From: an uncultured Flavobacterium sp.
GTDB lineage: Bacteria > Bacteroidota > Bacteroidia > Flavobacteriales > Flavobacteriaceae
Direction: 5' to 3'
Assembly: GCF_951805225.1 (NCBI RefSeq)
Contig: NZ_OX638201.1
Span: 6,076,001-6,140,000 of the forward strand
DNA: 64,000 bases
Shown here one piece after another: positions 1 to 9,200 of the stretch. Within the stretch, counting starts at the first letter, position 1; each line of letters starts with the position of its first letter. Under the pieces are notes generated by a model that did no database searches, was not told where the DNA came from, and saw nothing but the letters and a program-made list of their open reading frames with translations. A program made the position numbers and the translations under genes.

Positions 1-2054
1 CTAATGATGATCTGAAAGCAGAATATCTTTCCAATATTCAGGAAATTGTTTCTTTGGGAAATTCTGAAACTATAAAAATTGCCCGTGCTGAATTAGAATT
101 AGGTTTGAATGAGATGTTAGGAAACAAACTCGAAAATGAGTCAATAACTACGGGAGATAATACTATTATTATTGGTTCGAAAGCATCGTTAGATTCAGAA
201 ATCCAAAAAGAAATTGGAAACTTTGATCAGATCAATGAAGAAGGGTTTATGATTAAGTCAATTTTCGTAAAAGATAAAAAACACATTTTGATCACCGGTA
301 AAAAGGACATTGGAGTTTTATACGGCGTTTATACTTTTTTAAGATTGATTCAAACCAATAAGTCAATTAAAAATCTAAATATTGTTGATGCACCTAAAAC
401 AAATATTAGAATTCTAAATCATTGGGATAATTTGGACAGAACCGTTGAACGCGGTTATGCCGGATTCTCTTTGTGGAATTGGCAAAAATTACCTGATTTT
501 ATAGATCAGCGTTATATTGATTACGCCAGAGCCAATGCATCAATTGGGATTAACGGAACTGTTTTGACCAATGTAAATGCAAATGCCTTAATCTTAACAC
601 CTCAATATTTAGAGAAAGTTCAAGCTTTGGCCAATGTATTCAGACCATACGGAATCAAAGTGTATTTAACAGCAAGATTTTCGGCACCAATTGAAATTGG
701 AGGTTTAAAAACAGCCGACCCAAAAGATGCTGAAGTAATAAAGTGGTGGAAAAATAAAGCAGCTGAAATTTACAAACAAATCCCTGATTTTGGAGGTTTC
801 TTGGTCAAAGCAAATTCAGAAGGTCAACCGGGACCACAAAACTACGGAAGAGATCACGTTGATGGAGCCAATATGCTGGCTGATGCCGTAGCACCTTTTG
901 GAGGCATAATTATGTGGCGTGCATTTGTGTATTCAGAACATGATGCTAATGATCGTGCTAAACAAGCATATGCCGAATTTGTGCCTTACGACGGAAAGTT
1001 TAGAGAAAATGTGATTGTTCAGGTAAAAAATGGCGCGATCGATTTTCAGCCTCGCGAACCTTTTCATCCCATGTTTGGTGCAATGCAAAAAACACCTTTA
1101 ATGATGGAGTTTCAAATCACACAGGAATATCTGGGTTTTAGTACACATTTGGTTTATTTACCCAAATTATTTCAGGAAGTTTTAGAATCGGACACCTATC
1201 AAAAAGGAAAAGGTACAACGATCGCCAAAGTAATTGATGGTACTTTGAGTCACACAAAACTTAGCGGAATTGCAGGTGTTTCGAATATAGGAAATGATCT
1301 AAACTGGACCGGACATCCTTTTGCACAGGCAAATTGGTATGGCTTTGGAAGACTGGCATGGAATCCTTACTTAGACTCTGAAACTATTGCTGATGAATGG
1401 CTGAGATGTACATTTTCGAACGATGAAAACTTCATTAAACCAGTTAAAGGTATGATGATTCAATCAAGAGAAGCGGTTGTAAATTACATGACTCCTCTGG
1501 GTTTGCATCACATTATGGATACGGGACATCATTATGGTCCGGGTCCGTGGGTTTCTAATTTATCAAGACCAGAATGGAATCCGGTGTATTATCACAAAGC
1601 GGATAAAAACGGAATAGGTTTCGACCGTTCTAAAACAGGAACCAATGCCACAGCACAATACGCGCCAGAAATAGAAAAACTTTTTTCGACTTTAGAAACT
1701 TGTCCGGAGAAAGATTTATTGTGGTTTCATCATGTTTCCTGGGATTATAAATTAAAAAATGGACAAACACTTTGGAATGGTTTGGCTTTAAAATATCAGG
1801 AAGGCGTAAATCAGGTAAAAGAAATGCAGAATATCTGGGACAAAACTGAAAAATATATTGACAGTGATCGTTTTAAAGAAGTTCAAATGTTATTAAAAAT
1901 TCAGTATCAGGAAGCAAAATGGTGGCGCGATGCCTGTCTGCTTTATTTTCAGCAATACTCGGGTAAAGAATTGCCGGTTGGAGTAGAGAAACCAAAACAG
2001 TCTTTGGACTATTTTAAATCATTAAAGTTTCCTTTTGCACCGGGAAATGGATAG
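1..2054 (+). CDS. aguA: GH67 alpha-glucuronidase, 5' partial
   Basis: Removes (4-O-methyl)glucuronic acid from the ends of xylo-oligosaccharides. The reading frame is open from base 3, so the gene starts upstream of the window. A TTG at 54 is only an internal codon. The 683 visible codons cover most of a GH67 enzyme, usually about 700 residues, so only the N-terminus, including any signal peptide, is missing. The family signatures are present: the acid Glu in KANSEGQPGP (codon 819-821), and the paired base residues Asp in NGAIDFQPRE (1041-1043) and Glu in MMEFQITQEY (1107-1109). It lies 71 bp upstream of an SDR dehydrogenase and before uxuA, which fits release of glucuronate followed by its catabolism. 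GH67 acts on oligosaccharides, while the GH115 at 18631 is expected to act on longer xylan, so the two probably complement each other. Confidence 0.95.
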   Translation, partial: NDDLKAEYLSNIQEIVSLGNSETIKIARAELELGLNEMLGNKLENESITTGDNTIIIGSKASLDSEIQKEIGNFDQINEEGFMIKSIFVKDKKHILITGKKDIGVLYGVYTFLRLIQTNKSIKNLNIVDAPKTNIRILNHWDNLDRTVERGYAGFSLWNWQKLPDFIDQRYIDYARANASIGINGTVLTNVNANALILTPQYLEKVQALANVFRPYGIKVYLTARFSAPIEIGGLKTADPKDAEVIKWWKNKAAEIYKQIPDFGGFLVKANSEGQPGPQNYGRDHVDGANMLADAVAPFGGIIMWRAFVYSEHDANDRAKQAYAEFVPYDGKFRENVIVQVKNGAIDFQPREPFHPMFGAMQKTPLMMEFQITQEYLGFSTHLVYLPKLFQEVLESDTYQKGKGTTIAKVIDGTLSHTKLSGIAGVSNIGNDLNWTGHPFAQANWYGFGRLAWNPYLDSETIADEWLRCTFSNDENFIKPVKGMMIQSREAVVNYMTPLGLHHIMDTGHHYGPGPWVSNLSRPEWNPVYYHKADKNGIGFDRSKTGTNATAQYAPEIEKLFSTLETCPEKDLLWFHHVSWDYKLKNGQTLWNGLALKYQEGVNQVKEMQNIWDKTEKYIDSDRFKEVQMLLKIQYQEAKWWRDACLLYFQQYSGKELPVGVEKPKQSLDYFKSLKFPFAPGNG

Positions 2055-2125
2055 GTAAATGAACTATTGAATAATTGTAACGCGAATCCGTGTAATCAGC
2101 GTCCAATAAATATATATTAAAAAAA

Positions 2126-2863
2126 ATGAGTACAAAAACGGCAATTGTAACCGGAGGAAATTCGGGTTTGGGTTTCGCAACAGCGAAGAAATTATGCGAT
2201 AACGGAATCAAAACCTATATAATCGGAAGAACGAAAGAAAAAACAGAAGAAGCTTGTAAGGAAATTGGACCAAATGCAATTCCAGTACTTTTTGATCTTA
2301 ATAATATTGATGGAATTGCAGAAATGATTGAGAATCTGACCAGAGAAAATCGGATTGATATTTTGGTAAATAATGCAGGAATCAACATGAAAAAGGAATT
2401 TTTAGACGTTACTGATGAAGATTTTCTATCCATAATTCACACCAATTTGTTAAGTGTTTTTGCCGTTAGTAAAGCTGTTGTAAAAAACATGAAAGAAAAT
2501 GGCGGCGGAAGTATTATTAATATTAGTTCAATGGCTTCACAATACGGAATTCCGAAAGTAATTGCATATTCTGCCAGTAAAGGCGCAATAGAATCCATGA
2601 CACGTGCAATGGCGGTAGAGTTGGCACCATTTGGAATCAGAGTAAACTGTATTGCGCCGGGTTTTATTAAAACAAAAATGTCAGCAAAAGCTTTGGACAG
2701 TGATCCGGAAAGAAAAAATAAAGTGCTTTCAAGAACTCCGATGGGCGTTTTAGGAGAACCATCAGATATTGCAGATGCGGTTTATTATTTCGCCTTGAGC
2801 GAATCAAAATATACAACCGGAACTATTTTACCAGTTGATGGAGGAAATAGTATTGGTTTTTAA
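2126..2863 (+). CDS. SDR-family oxidoreductase, probable fructuronate reductase (D-mannonate forming)
   Basis: A 245-residue classical short-chain dehydrogenase, cytoplasmic with no signal peptide. The Rossmann signature TGGNSGLG lies near residues 9-16, NNAG near 82-85, the catalytic YSASK motif at 148-152, and the C-terminus ends in the usual PVDGG. Several Bacteroidota use an SDR instead of the classical UxuB to reduce fructuronate to mannonate. Its place between alpha-glucuronidase and mannonate dehydratase suggests that role, but SDR substrates cannot be read from sequence. A gluconate or 3-oxoacyl dehydrogenase role is possible but fits the context less well. The start follows an A-rich stretch with no strong Shine-Dalgarno, as is normal in this phylum. 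Confidence 0.85.
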   Translation: MSTKTAIVTGGNSGLGFATAKKLCDNGIKTYIIGRTKEKTEEACKEIGPNAIPVLFDLNNIDGIAEMIENLTRENRIDILVNNAGINMKKEFLDVTDEDFLSIIHTNLLSVFAVSKAVVKNMKENGGGSIINISSMASQYGIPKVIAYSASKGAIESMTRAMAVELAPFGIRVNCIAPGFIKTKMSAKALDSDPERKNKVLSRTPMGVLGEPSDIADAVYYFALSESKYTTGTILPVDGGNSIGF

Positions 2864-2935
2864 ATCTTAAGGAATAAATGAATAGCGTTCAGCTTTAGCT
2901 GGATGTAAATAGTTGCTAATTTAAATTGCCTATAG

Positions 2936-3115
2936 AGGAACGCGGATTAAACGGATTTTTCATCTGTGTTCCTTTTGCAAAGAGTTAGATAGAATTGTTA
3001 AGATTAAAATGATTTTGTTTCACGCAGATTTTGCAGATTAGAGCAAATTTAATTTTAGATTTTTATTAAATTAATTTGCGCTTATCAGCTTAAATCTTTT
3101 TAAATCTGCGTGAAA
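2936..3115 (+). repeat. Two dispersed intergenic inverted repeats
   Basis: This fills most of the 322-bp gap before uxuA. The first hairpin has arms AGGAAC (2936) and GTTCCT (2968-2973). The second has perfect 13-bp arms, TTTCACGCAGATT at 3018-3030 and AATCTGCGTGAAA at 3103-3115, with inner AT-rich arms (GCAAATTTAATTT and AAATTAATTTGC). GCAGATT-type segments recur at 16757 and 30122, which marks a dispersed family. No gene is seen here. No clear promoter for uxuA was found; ATAATTTG near 3135 is only a weak -7 match. Confidence 0.7.
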
Positions 3116-3185
3116 AATAACTAAGACATATACATAATTTGGATATCAGTACTTTATGTTTAAATAATTCTAATAGTAGTTTAGT

Positions 3186-4367
3186 ATGATAAAAATGCAG
3201 CAAACCATGCGGTGGTTTGGTCCTCAGGATAACGTCACTTTAAAAGATATTAAGCAAGCCGGCGCGACAGGAATCGTAACGGCACTGCATCAAATTCCTG
3301 TTGGAGAAGTCTGGACAATCGATGATATTAAAGAAAGAAAGCAAATGATTATCGAAGCCGGATTAGAGTGGTTGGTTGTAGAAAGTTTGCCTGTTCATGA
3401 AGAAATAAAGCGCGCTACCGGAAATTATTTGCAATACATTGAAAACTATAAAATTATTATCAAAAATCTTTCAGCATGCGGTATTAAAATCATCACTTAT
3501 AATTTTATGCCAGTTTTAGATTGGGTTAGAACAAATCACAATTTTGTTAATGAAGACGGAAGTAAAGCTTTGTTGTATAATCAGGATGCCTTTACTTATT
3601 TTGATGTTTTTTTATTAAAAAGACCCAATTCAGAGAATGATTATTCTGAGGTTGAAAAAGAAAAAGCATTGCAATTTGGTAATAAACTTTCGAAAGAAGA
3701 AAAAGAATTACTTTTTAAAAATGTGTTATTAGGATTGCCGGGAAGTAAAATCAGCTTTACTGCGGAAGAAATTCTTTCACTATTAAATAATTACGCTGAA
3801 ATTACTAATGAGAAATTAAGAGAGAATCTGATTTATTTTTTATCAGAAGTAGCTCCGGTAGCTGCTGAATGTGATTCTAAATTAGCGATACATCCAGATG
3901 ATCCGCCATTTTCGGTTTTAGGCTTGCCCAGAATTGTTTCTACCGAAGAGGATATCAAAAAAATATTGCTTGCGGTTCCTTTAAATTCGAATGGATTGTG
4001 TTATTGCACAGGTTCGTTGGGAGCAGATCCGAAAAATAATCTGGAAAGAATTATTGATAATTGGGGAGACAGGATTCACTTTTTGCATCTTCGAAATACC
4101 TTCCGCGAAAGCGAAACTATTTTCAGAGAATCAGAACATTTGAAAGGTGATACAAAAATGGAAAGTATTGTCGAAAAAATTCTTTTACTAATGAATTTCA
4201 GAAAAGTAAGTGTACCAATGCGTCCCGATCACGGATTTTTACATTCCATTGACGAAGAAAAAGAAACTTATCCCGGATATTCTTTAACAGGAAGACTAAA
4301 AGGTCTTGCCGAACTAAGAGGCTTGGAAATGGGAATTGCTTATAAACTCGAAAATAATACTTTTTGA
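3186..4367 (+). CDS. uxuA: Mannonate dehydratase
   Basis: Dehydrates D-mannonate to 2-keto-3-deoxygluconate in the cytoplasm, a late step of glucuronate breakdown. The 393 residues align from end to end with E. coli UxuA as I remember it: RWFGPQDNVTL at the N-terminus, NFMPVLDWVRT, then the metal and active-site motifs AIHPDDPP, CYCTGSLG, FLHLRN and MRPDHG, and GRLKGLAELRG at the end. The frame opens at 3186, but a second in-frame ATG at 3195 gives MQQTMRWFGP, which matches the family start better. It sits 51 bp before the GH10 gene. The isomerase (UxaC) and KDG kinase expected in this pathway are not in the window. Confidence 0.95.
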   Translation: MIKMQQTMRWFGPQDNVTLKDIKQAGATGIVTALHQIPVGEVWTIDDIKERKQMIIEAGLEWLVVESLPVHEEIKRATGNYLQYIENYKIIIKNLSACGIKIITYNFMPVLDWVRTNHNFVNEDGSKALLYNQDAFTYFDVFLLKRPNSENDYSEVEKEKALQFGNKLSKEEKELLFKNVLLGLPGSKISFTAEEILSLLNNYAEITNEKLRENLIYFLSEVAPVAAECDSKLAIHPDDPPFSVLGLPRIVSTEEDIKKILLAVPLNSNGLCYCTGSLGADPKNNLERIIDNWGDRIHFLHLRNTFRESETIFRESEHLKGDTKMESIVEKILLLMNFRKVSVPMRPDHGFLHSIDEEKETYPGYSLTGRLKGLAELRGLEMGIAYKLENNTF

Positions 4368-4418
4368 AATTTTAAAAACTCAAAAATAAAATTAACTATT
4401 AACCTTAAACCAAAAAAA

Positions 4419-5534
4419 ATGAGATTAATTAATTGCTATTTACCGCTCTTGTCCCTTGTGATTTTAAGCAGCTGTAATGTGAAAAAAGAAAAAAGCGCTA
4501 TTTCTTTAAAAGACAGTTATAAAAACGATTTTTATATAGGAACAGCCTTGAGTGCAGATCAAATTGAAGAAAAAAATGCCAAAGAAGATTCCTTAATAAA
4601 AAAGGAATTTAATGCTATAACAGCCGAGAATATCATGAAATCGATGTTTGTACATCCTTTCAAAGACAAATATGATTTTGCCCTGACGGATAAATTTATT
4701 GCTTATGGCGAAAAAAACAAGATGTTTATTCATGGCCACACTTTGATTTGGCACAGCCAATTGGCGCCGTGGATGCAAAAAATTAAAGACAGCACAGAAA
4801 TGAAAGCCTTTATTAAAGATCATATCACGACAATTGTTTCTAAATACAAAGGCAGAGTTGATTCCTGGGATGTGGTCAATGAAGCGTTGAACGAAGATGG
4901 AACTTTAAGAAAATCGATATTTCTAAATACACTTGGAGAAAGCTATCTTGTAGATGCTTTTAAATGGGCTGCAGCTGCTGACCCAAAAGTTGATTTGTAT
5001 TATAACGATTATAATAATGAAGCACCGGCTAAAAGAGCGGGAAATATTGCTTTAATCAAAAAAATCAAGGCAGCCGGAGGAAAAATTGATGGTGTGGGAA
5101 TTCAGGCGCATTGGAAATTAAATCATCCGGCATTAGAAGAAATTGAGAAAAGTATCTTGGAATATTCTGCCGCTGGAGTTAAAGTAGCTTTTACCGAACT
5201 TGATATTTCTGTACTGCCAGATCCACATAATTTAAATGGTGCCGATGTAAATCAGAATTTTGAATTGAATGCAAAAATGAATCCTTATCCTAAATCACTT
5301 CCGGATTCTGTACAGGTTAAACTTGCCGAGCGTTATGCCTCGATCTTTAAATTATTTTTAAAGCATAAAGATAAAATTAGTCGTGTAACATTTTGGGGAG
5401 TTCATGATGGACAATCCTGGTTAAATGACTGGCCTATAAAAGGCAGGACAAATTACCCATTGTTATTTGATAAAGACTTAAAGCATAAAAAAGCGTATAA
5501 CAGTGTAATTGAATTAAAAGAAACAAAACAATAA
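4419..5534 (+). CDS. GH10 endo-1,4-beta-xylanase, lipoprotein
   Basis: Cuts internal beta-1,4 bonds in xylan. The signal peptide ends in a lipobox, LSSC, with the lipidated Cys at residue 19, so the enzyme is membrane-anchored in the periplasm or at the surface. The 371 residues form a single GH10 barrel with no binding module. The acid/base Glu155 is in DSWDVVNEAL and the nucleophile Glu260 in VAFTELDIS; GHTLIWHSQ marks the -1 subsite. It lacks the inserted carbohydrate-binding module of the second GH10 at 60275, so it more likely works on soluble oligosaccharides than on insoluble xylan. It follows uxuA by 51 bp and probably shares its transcript. Confidence 0.95.
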   Translation: MRLINCYLPLLSLVILSSCNVKKEKSAISLKDSYKNDFYIGTALSADQIEEKNAKEDSLIKKEFNAITAENIMKSMFVHPFKDKYDFALTDKFIAYGEKNKMFIHGHTLIWHSQLAPWMQKIKDSTEMKAFIKDHITTIVSKYKGRVDSWDVVNEALNEDGTLRKSIFLNTLGESYLVDAFKWAAAADPKVDLYYNDYNNEAPAKRAGNIALIKKIKAAGGKIDGVGIQAHWKLNHPALEEIEKSILEYSAAGVKVAFTELDISVLPDPHNLNGADVNQNFELNAKMNPYPKSLPDSVQVKLAERYASIFKLFLKHKDKISRVTFWGVHDGQSWLNDWPIKGRTNYPLLFDKDLKHKKAYNSVIELKETKQ

Positions 5535-5570
5535 AAATTTGGCTTAAAAAACTCTTTTATTGAAAACTAC

Positions 5571-5683
5571 ACAACCGAATGTGCTTTTTGTTTTATATTA
5601 TGAAATAATACAAAGTGAACTTGCTAATTCTGTTTTTTTATATAATTTTACACAACCGATTGTTTTATTAATTGTTTGTTTTG
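5571..5683 (+). promoter_or_regulatory. Two operator-like sites upstream of the GPH symporter
   Basis: ACAACCGAATGTG lies at 5571-5583 and ACAACCGATTGT at 5652-5663. The second continues TTTATTAATTGTTTG and matches the sites at 13151 and 42632 over about 29 bp. The core AACCGATT fits AANCGNTT, the half-site pattern typical of LacI-family operators. A -7 element is not clear: TTGTTTTG at 5676-5683 matches TAnnTTTG at all but one position, but is only 13 bp from the TTG in the site. The regulator is unknown and no LacI-family gene is in the window. Confidence 0.6.
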
Positions 5684-5755
5684 CAAAACCAAAAAACCAA
5701 ACGAAATCTGAGAAAAATAAACTCTGATTTCGAACCAAATTAACCACATAAAATA

Positions 5756-7189
5756 ATGAATCACATTTCACAAAAACTATCCATTAAAGAAAAAATCGGA
5801 TATAGCTTAGGAGATCTCGCTGCAAATTTAGTTTTTCAGACTTTGATGACGTACCTGGCATATTTTTATACTGATATCTATGGATTATCGCCTACGGATT
5901 CTTCCATCATTATGCTTGTCGTGGGATTAGTGGCGGCTTTTGTTTTTAATCCTATTATTGGTGTACTGGCTGACAGAACCATTACAAAATGGGGAAAATT
6001 CAGACCATGGATCTTAATAACTGCTATACCTTTAGGCATCATTGCATTACTCGCTTTTACAACACCAGGATTCTCTTATCAGGGAAAAGTAATTTATGCC
6101 GTTGTAACTTATACTTTATTATTACTGTTTTATGCAAGCAATAATTTACCGTATTCGGCTTTAAGCGGTGTAATTACAGGCGACATGAAAGAGAGAAACA
6201 GTCTGTCGTCTTATCGTTTTGTGGCAGTTATGTTTGCCCAATTTTTCGTTCAGGTTTTTATGCTTGGAATTATTAAAAGTGCCGGAAATGGAGACAAAGC
6301 CATAGGTATTGAAAAAGTAATGACCGTTTTGGCTGTTATTGGTACTATCATGTTGCTTATCACATTTTTAACAACAAAGGAGCGTATTATTCCAAAACCG
6401 GAACAAAAATCAAGTGTTCGTGAAGATCTAAGCGATTTAATGAAAAACAAACCGTGGCTGATTATGTTAAGCCTTACAACGCTCGTATTCATTACTTTGT
6501 CTATGAAAGGCGGTTCTTATGTTTACTATTTTGAAAATTATGTCAATAAAGAGGAGTTGGCACTTTTTATACAGCCAATTCTGGATACATTATCAAATAT
6601 AGGATTGAATCATTTTGGGAATGATCCCGTTTCTGCAGGTTTTGGATTATTCAATGCAGGCGGAATTATATTTATGATCGTGGGAATTACTTTGTCGAAA
6701 AGTCTGGCTGATAAATACGGAAAGAGAAATATATTCGGCTTGTTTTTATTCATTTCGACCTTATTTATTCTCGCCTTTTACTTCTTTCCGCCAACCGCGA
6801 TTAGTTTCATATTCTTCTCCCAGATTTTGCATGGATTTTTCTACGGAATCACAATTCCGCTTTTATGGGCAATGATTGCCGATGTTGCTGATTACTCAGA
6901 ATGGCTGAATAACCGTCGTGCTACAGCAATTATTTTTTCGGCAATGATGGTAGGTTTAAAAGCAGGTTTAAGTATTGGAGGTTCCTTGACAACCTTGTTT
7001 TTAGGATATTTTCACTATGTACCAAATTCCCTGACTCAAACAGATTTTGCTATAAACGGAATCAAATTATTGGTCAGTATTTTTCCTGCAATACCTTTTT
7101 TGACAGGAGTTGTGCTATTATTTTTCTATAAAATCGATAAAAATATGGAAGCACAAATAGAGGCAGATTTAAAAGAAAAGAGAACTTAA
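5756..7189 (+). CDS. GPH-family (MFS) sugar:cation symporter
   Basis: A 477-residue inner-membrane transporter with about 12 hydrophobic segments. The glycoside-pentoside-hexuronide family signatures are clear: KIGYSLGDLAAN at the start, GVLADRTITKWGKFRPW in the first cytoplasmic loop, and a late MIADVADYSEW. Its position between GH10 and a cytoplasmic GH43 suggests it imports xylo-oligosaccharides, xylose or hexuronides; the sequence does not say which. A paralogue with the same motifs is on the minus strand at 40509. Transcription may start separately here, because two operator-like sites lie in the 221 bp upstream. Confidence 0.92.
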   Translation: MNHISQKLSIKEKIGYSLGDLAANLVFQTLMTYLAYFYTDIYGLSPTDSSIIMLVVGLVAAFVFNPIIGVLADRTITKWGKFRPWILITAIPLGIIALLAFTTPGFSYQGKVIYAVVTYTLLLLFYASNNLPYSALSGVITGDMKERNSLSSYRFVAVMFAQFFVQVFMLGIIKSAGNGDKAIGIEKVMTVLAVIGTIMLLITFLTTKERIIPKPEQKSSVREDLSDLMKNKPWLIMLSLTTLVFITLSMKGGSYVYYFENYVNKEELALFIQPILDTLSNIGLNHFGNDPVSAGFGLFNAGGIIFMIVGITLSKSLADKYGKRNIFGLFLFISTLFILAFYFFPPTAISFIFFSQILHGFFYGITIPLLWAMIADVADYSEWLNNRRATAIIFSAMMVGLKAGLSIGGSLTTLFLGYFHYVPNSLTQTDFAINGIKLLVSIFPAIPFLTGVVLLFFYKIDKNMEAQIEADLKEKRT

Positions 7190-7218
7190 TTATTTTATAT
7201 AAAACAAAAACACGACTA

Positions 7219-8253
7219 ATGCCAGAAGATAGTATTGAAGAAATTAATTTCGATCAAATTAATAAAAAAGCAATTTCGCAACCCTTGGTATCCCATATTT
7301 ATACCGCTGATCCGTCGGCACACGTATTCAATGGTAAAATTTATATTTATCCTTCGCACGATATAGATGCCGGTATACCTTTTAATGATAATGGAGATCA
7401 TTTTGGTATGGAAGATTACCATGTGTTTTCAATGGAAAATATCGATTCTGAAGTTGTAGATAATGGTGTAGCCTTGCATGTAAATGATGTAGCGTGGGCA
7501 GAAAAACAAATGTGGGCTCCTGATGCAGCTTGCAAAAACGGTAAATATTATTTGTATTTCCCAGCCAAACGTCCGGATGGAATCTTTCAGATTGGAGTTG
7601 CCGTAAGTGATTCGCCTGTTGGTCCATTTTTACCACAGCCTGAAGCCATAAAAGGAAGTTACAGTATTGATCCTGCCGTTTTTGAAGATACAGATGGGAA
7701 ACATTATATCTATTTTGGAGGTATTTGGGGCGGACAACTTCAGAAATACCGAAATAATACGTACGATCAGAATTATGAAGAACCAGTTGGTAACGAACCC
7801 GCTTTAGGACCAATTGTAGCTTTGCTTAGAGATGATATGTTAGAACTTGCCGAAGATCCAAAAGAGATAAAAATTCTGGATAAAAACGGCGAAATATTAT
7901 TAGCCGGAGATAATGACAGACGTTTCTTCGAGGCTTCCTGGGTGCATAAATACAACGGAAAATATTACTTCTCATATTCTACCGGCGATACTCATTTTAT
8001 TTGTTATGCAATAGGCGATAGTCCATATGGGCCATTTACCTATCAGGGCAAAATCCTGAATCCTGTTGTAGGCTGGACTTCACATCACTCTATTTGTAAA
8101 GTCGATGAAGATTGGTATTTATTTTATCACGATTCAAGTTTGTCAAAAGGGATAACGCATTTGCGAAGCATGAAAGTTACAAAAATAGAGTATCTCGAAG
8201 ATGGTTCAATCATTACAATAGATCCTTACAGTATTAAAACATCAGCAGATTAA
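7219..8253 (+). CDS. GH43 beta-xylosidase/alpha-L-arabinofuranosidase, cytoplasmic
   Basis: A 344-residue five-bladed propeller enzyme with no signal peptide. The three GH43 catalytic acids are visible: Asp31 in YTADPSAH (base), Asp151 in SIDPAVFED (pKa modulator) and Glu238 in FFEASWV (acid). It has no C-terminal beta-sandwich, unlike the GH43 enzymes at 13569 and 23703, and resembles the short single-domain subfamily that trims xylo-oligosaccharides. It starts 29 bp after the symporter gene, which suggests it hydrolyses imported oligosaccharides to xylose for XylA and XylB. Substrate choice between xylose and arabinose is not resolved. Confidence 0.9.
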   Translation: MPEDSIEEINFDQINKKAISQPLVSHIYTADPSAHVFNGKIYIYPSHDIDAGIPFNDNGDHFGMEDYHVFSMENIDSEVVDNGVALHVNDVAWAEKQMWAPDAACKNGKYYLYFPAKRPDGIFQIGVAVSDSPVGPFLPQPEAIKGSYSIDPAVFEDTDGKHYIYFGGIWGGQLQKYRNNTYDQNYEEPVGNEPALGPIVALLRDDMLELAEDPKEIKILDKNGEILLAGDNDRRFFEASWVHKYNGKYYFSYSTGDTHFICYAIGDSPYGPFTYQGKILNPVVGWTSHHSICKVDEDWYLFYHDSSLSKGITHLRSMKVTKIEYLEDGSIITIDPYSIKTSAD

Positions 8254-8290
8254 AGTTGACGAAAAATTAATGGGTTAAATTTTATTTTCT

Positions 8291-9022
8291 ATGGAAAAAG
8301 GGGATGAAAAAGTTAGAAAAACCGCCGGACAAAATAGCGGGAATATAATAGAAATTGACTGTGTTATTTTCAATTTTGAAGATGATAGCCTTAAAGTTTT
8401 ACTGGTAAAACAAAAGGAAAATCAAGGAAATGTAAGTTGGAGACTGGCTAACGATTATATAAAGAAAAATGAAACAATGTCAAGTACAGCTCAAAATATT
8501 CTGGAGAGATATATTGGCAACGATCAGTTTTTCTTAAAACAGCTAAAAGCTTTTGGTTATTCGTCCCAATCTTCATTGCACGAGGATATTTCAATTGGAT
8601 ATTATGCATTGGTAAAAAGGGGAAAGATCTCGAATGAAACCTTAAGCGAAGATGTAAAATGGATTGGTATTCACGAGATTACAGGTTTGAATGATAAGCA
8701 TAAAGCCATTTTAGATTATAGTGTAAAAGAATTGCGCAAAAATATTTGCAGCAGTGCAATAGGATTTAATTTATTACCGGAAAAATTCACATTACTGCAA
8801 GTGATCCGTCTTTATGAAGAAATTTTAAACATCGAGATAAACAAATCCAATTTTAGAAGGAAATTATTTCAGATGGACTTAGTAAATGATTCTAATGAGA
8901 AAGAACAAGATGTTTCGCACAGAGCTGCCAGATTTTATAGTCTAAATTTAAAAAAGGACGAAATGCTCGCTCAAAAAACACTCGATTTCAATTTTTATTG
9001 TAAATCAATTTTTACGGAATAA
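8291..9022 (+). CDS. Nudix-like transcriptional regulator (NrtR/AraR type)
   Basis: A 243-residue cytoplasmic protein. Residues about 18-140 follow the Nudix fold (IIEIDCVIFNFEDDSLKVLL, then a SWRLAND strand), but the Nudix box is degenerate: where GX5EX7REUXEEXGU is expected the protein has KNETMSSTAQNILERYIG. It is therefore probably not a hydrolase. Residues about 150-235 form a winged helix-turn-helix (EKFTLLQVIRLYEEIL, NKSNFRRKLFQMDLV). This matches the sugar-sensing Nudix regulators known from Bacteroidota, such as the arabinose regulator AraR of Bacteroides. Lying just before xylB and xylA, it probably senses xylose or a xylose phosphate. Its DNA site cannot be assigned from the window. 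Confidence 0.85.
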   Translation: MEKGDEKVRKTAGQNSGNIIEIDCVIFNFEDDSLKVLLVKQKENQGNVSWRLANDYIKKNETMSSTAQNILERYIGNDQFFLKQLKAFGYSSQSSLHEDISIGYYALVKRGKISNETLSEDVKWIGIHEITGLNDKHKAILDYSVKELRKNICSSAIGFNLLPEKFTLLQVIRLYEEILNIEINKSNFRRKLFQMDLVNDSNEKEQDVSHRAARFYSLNLKKDEMLAQKTLDFNFYCKSIFTE

Positions 9023-9096
9023 GTTGTTTTATTATTAGCCTGAGTTTGATGATTTTTAATAGTGTAAGTCTCTAGCAAAGACATAAAATCGAAGAT

Positions 9097-9200
9097 TTTG
9101 TCATTTCGACGGAGGAGAAATCACACGCGGGATTCGATAAAGATTGGCGATTTTGATTGTAGAGTTTCTAGTGTGATTTCTCCTCCGTCGAAATGACAAA
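9097..9200 (+). repeat. Perfect 30-bp inverted repeat, dispersed family
   Basis: The arms at 9097-9126 and 9171-9200 are exact reverse complements over 30 bp, separated by 44 bp. The left arm begins TTTGTCATTTCGACGGAGG. The same start (TTTTGTCATTTCGACTG) is found at 48624, and both copies are followed by a TATTGT.TTTAAGCTT segment (9211 and 48741), so this is a mobile or dispersed intergenic family. It occupies most of the 271-bp gap before xylB. No promoter was recognised in the rest of the gap. Confidence 0.85.

Noticed and set aside
54..56. TTG as the start of the GH67 gene
   Set aside because: The frame is open back to the window edge and the protein would lack family N-terminal sequence, so the gene simply begins upstream.
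7382..7813. 143-codon open frame on the minus strand inside the GH43 gene
   Set aside because: It is fully inside a well-supported gene, with histidine- and glutamine-rich low-complexity composition and no recognisable family.
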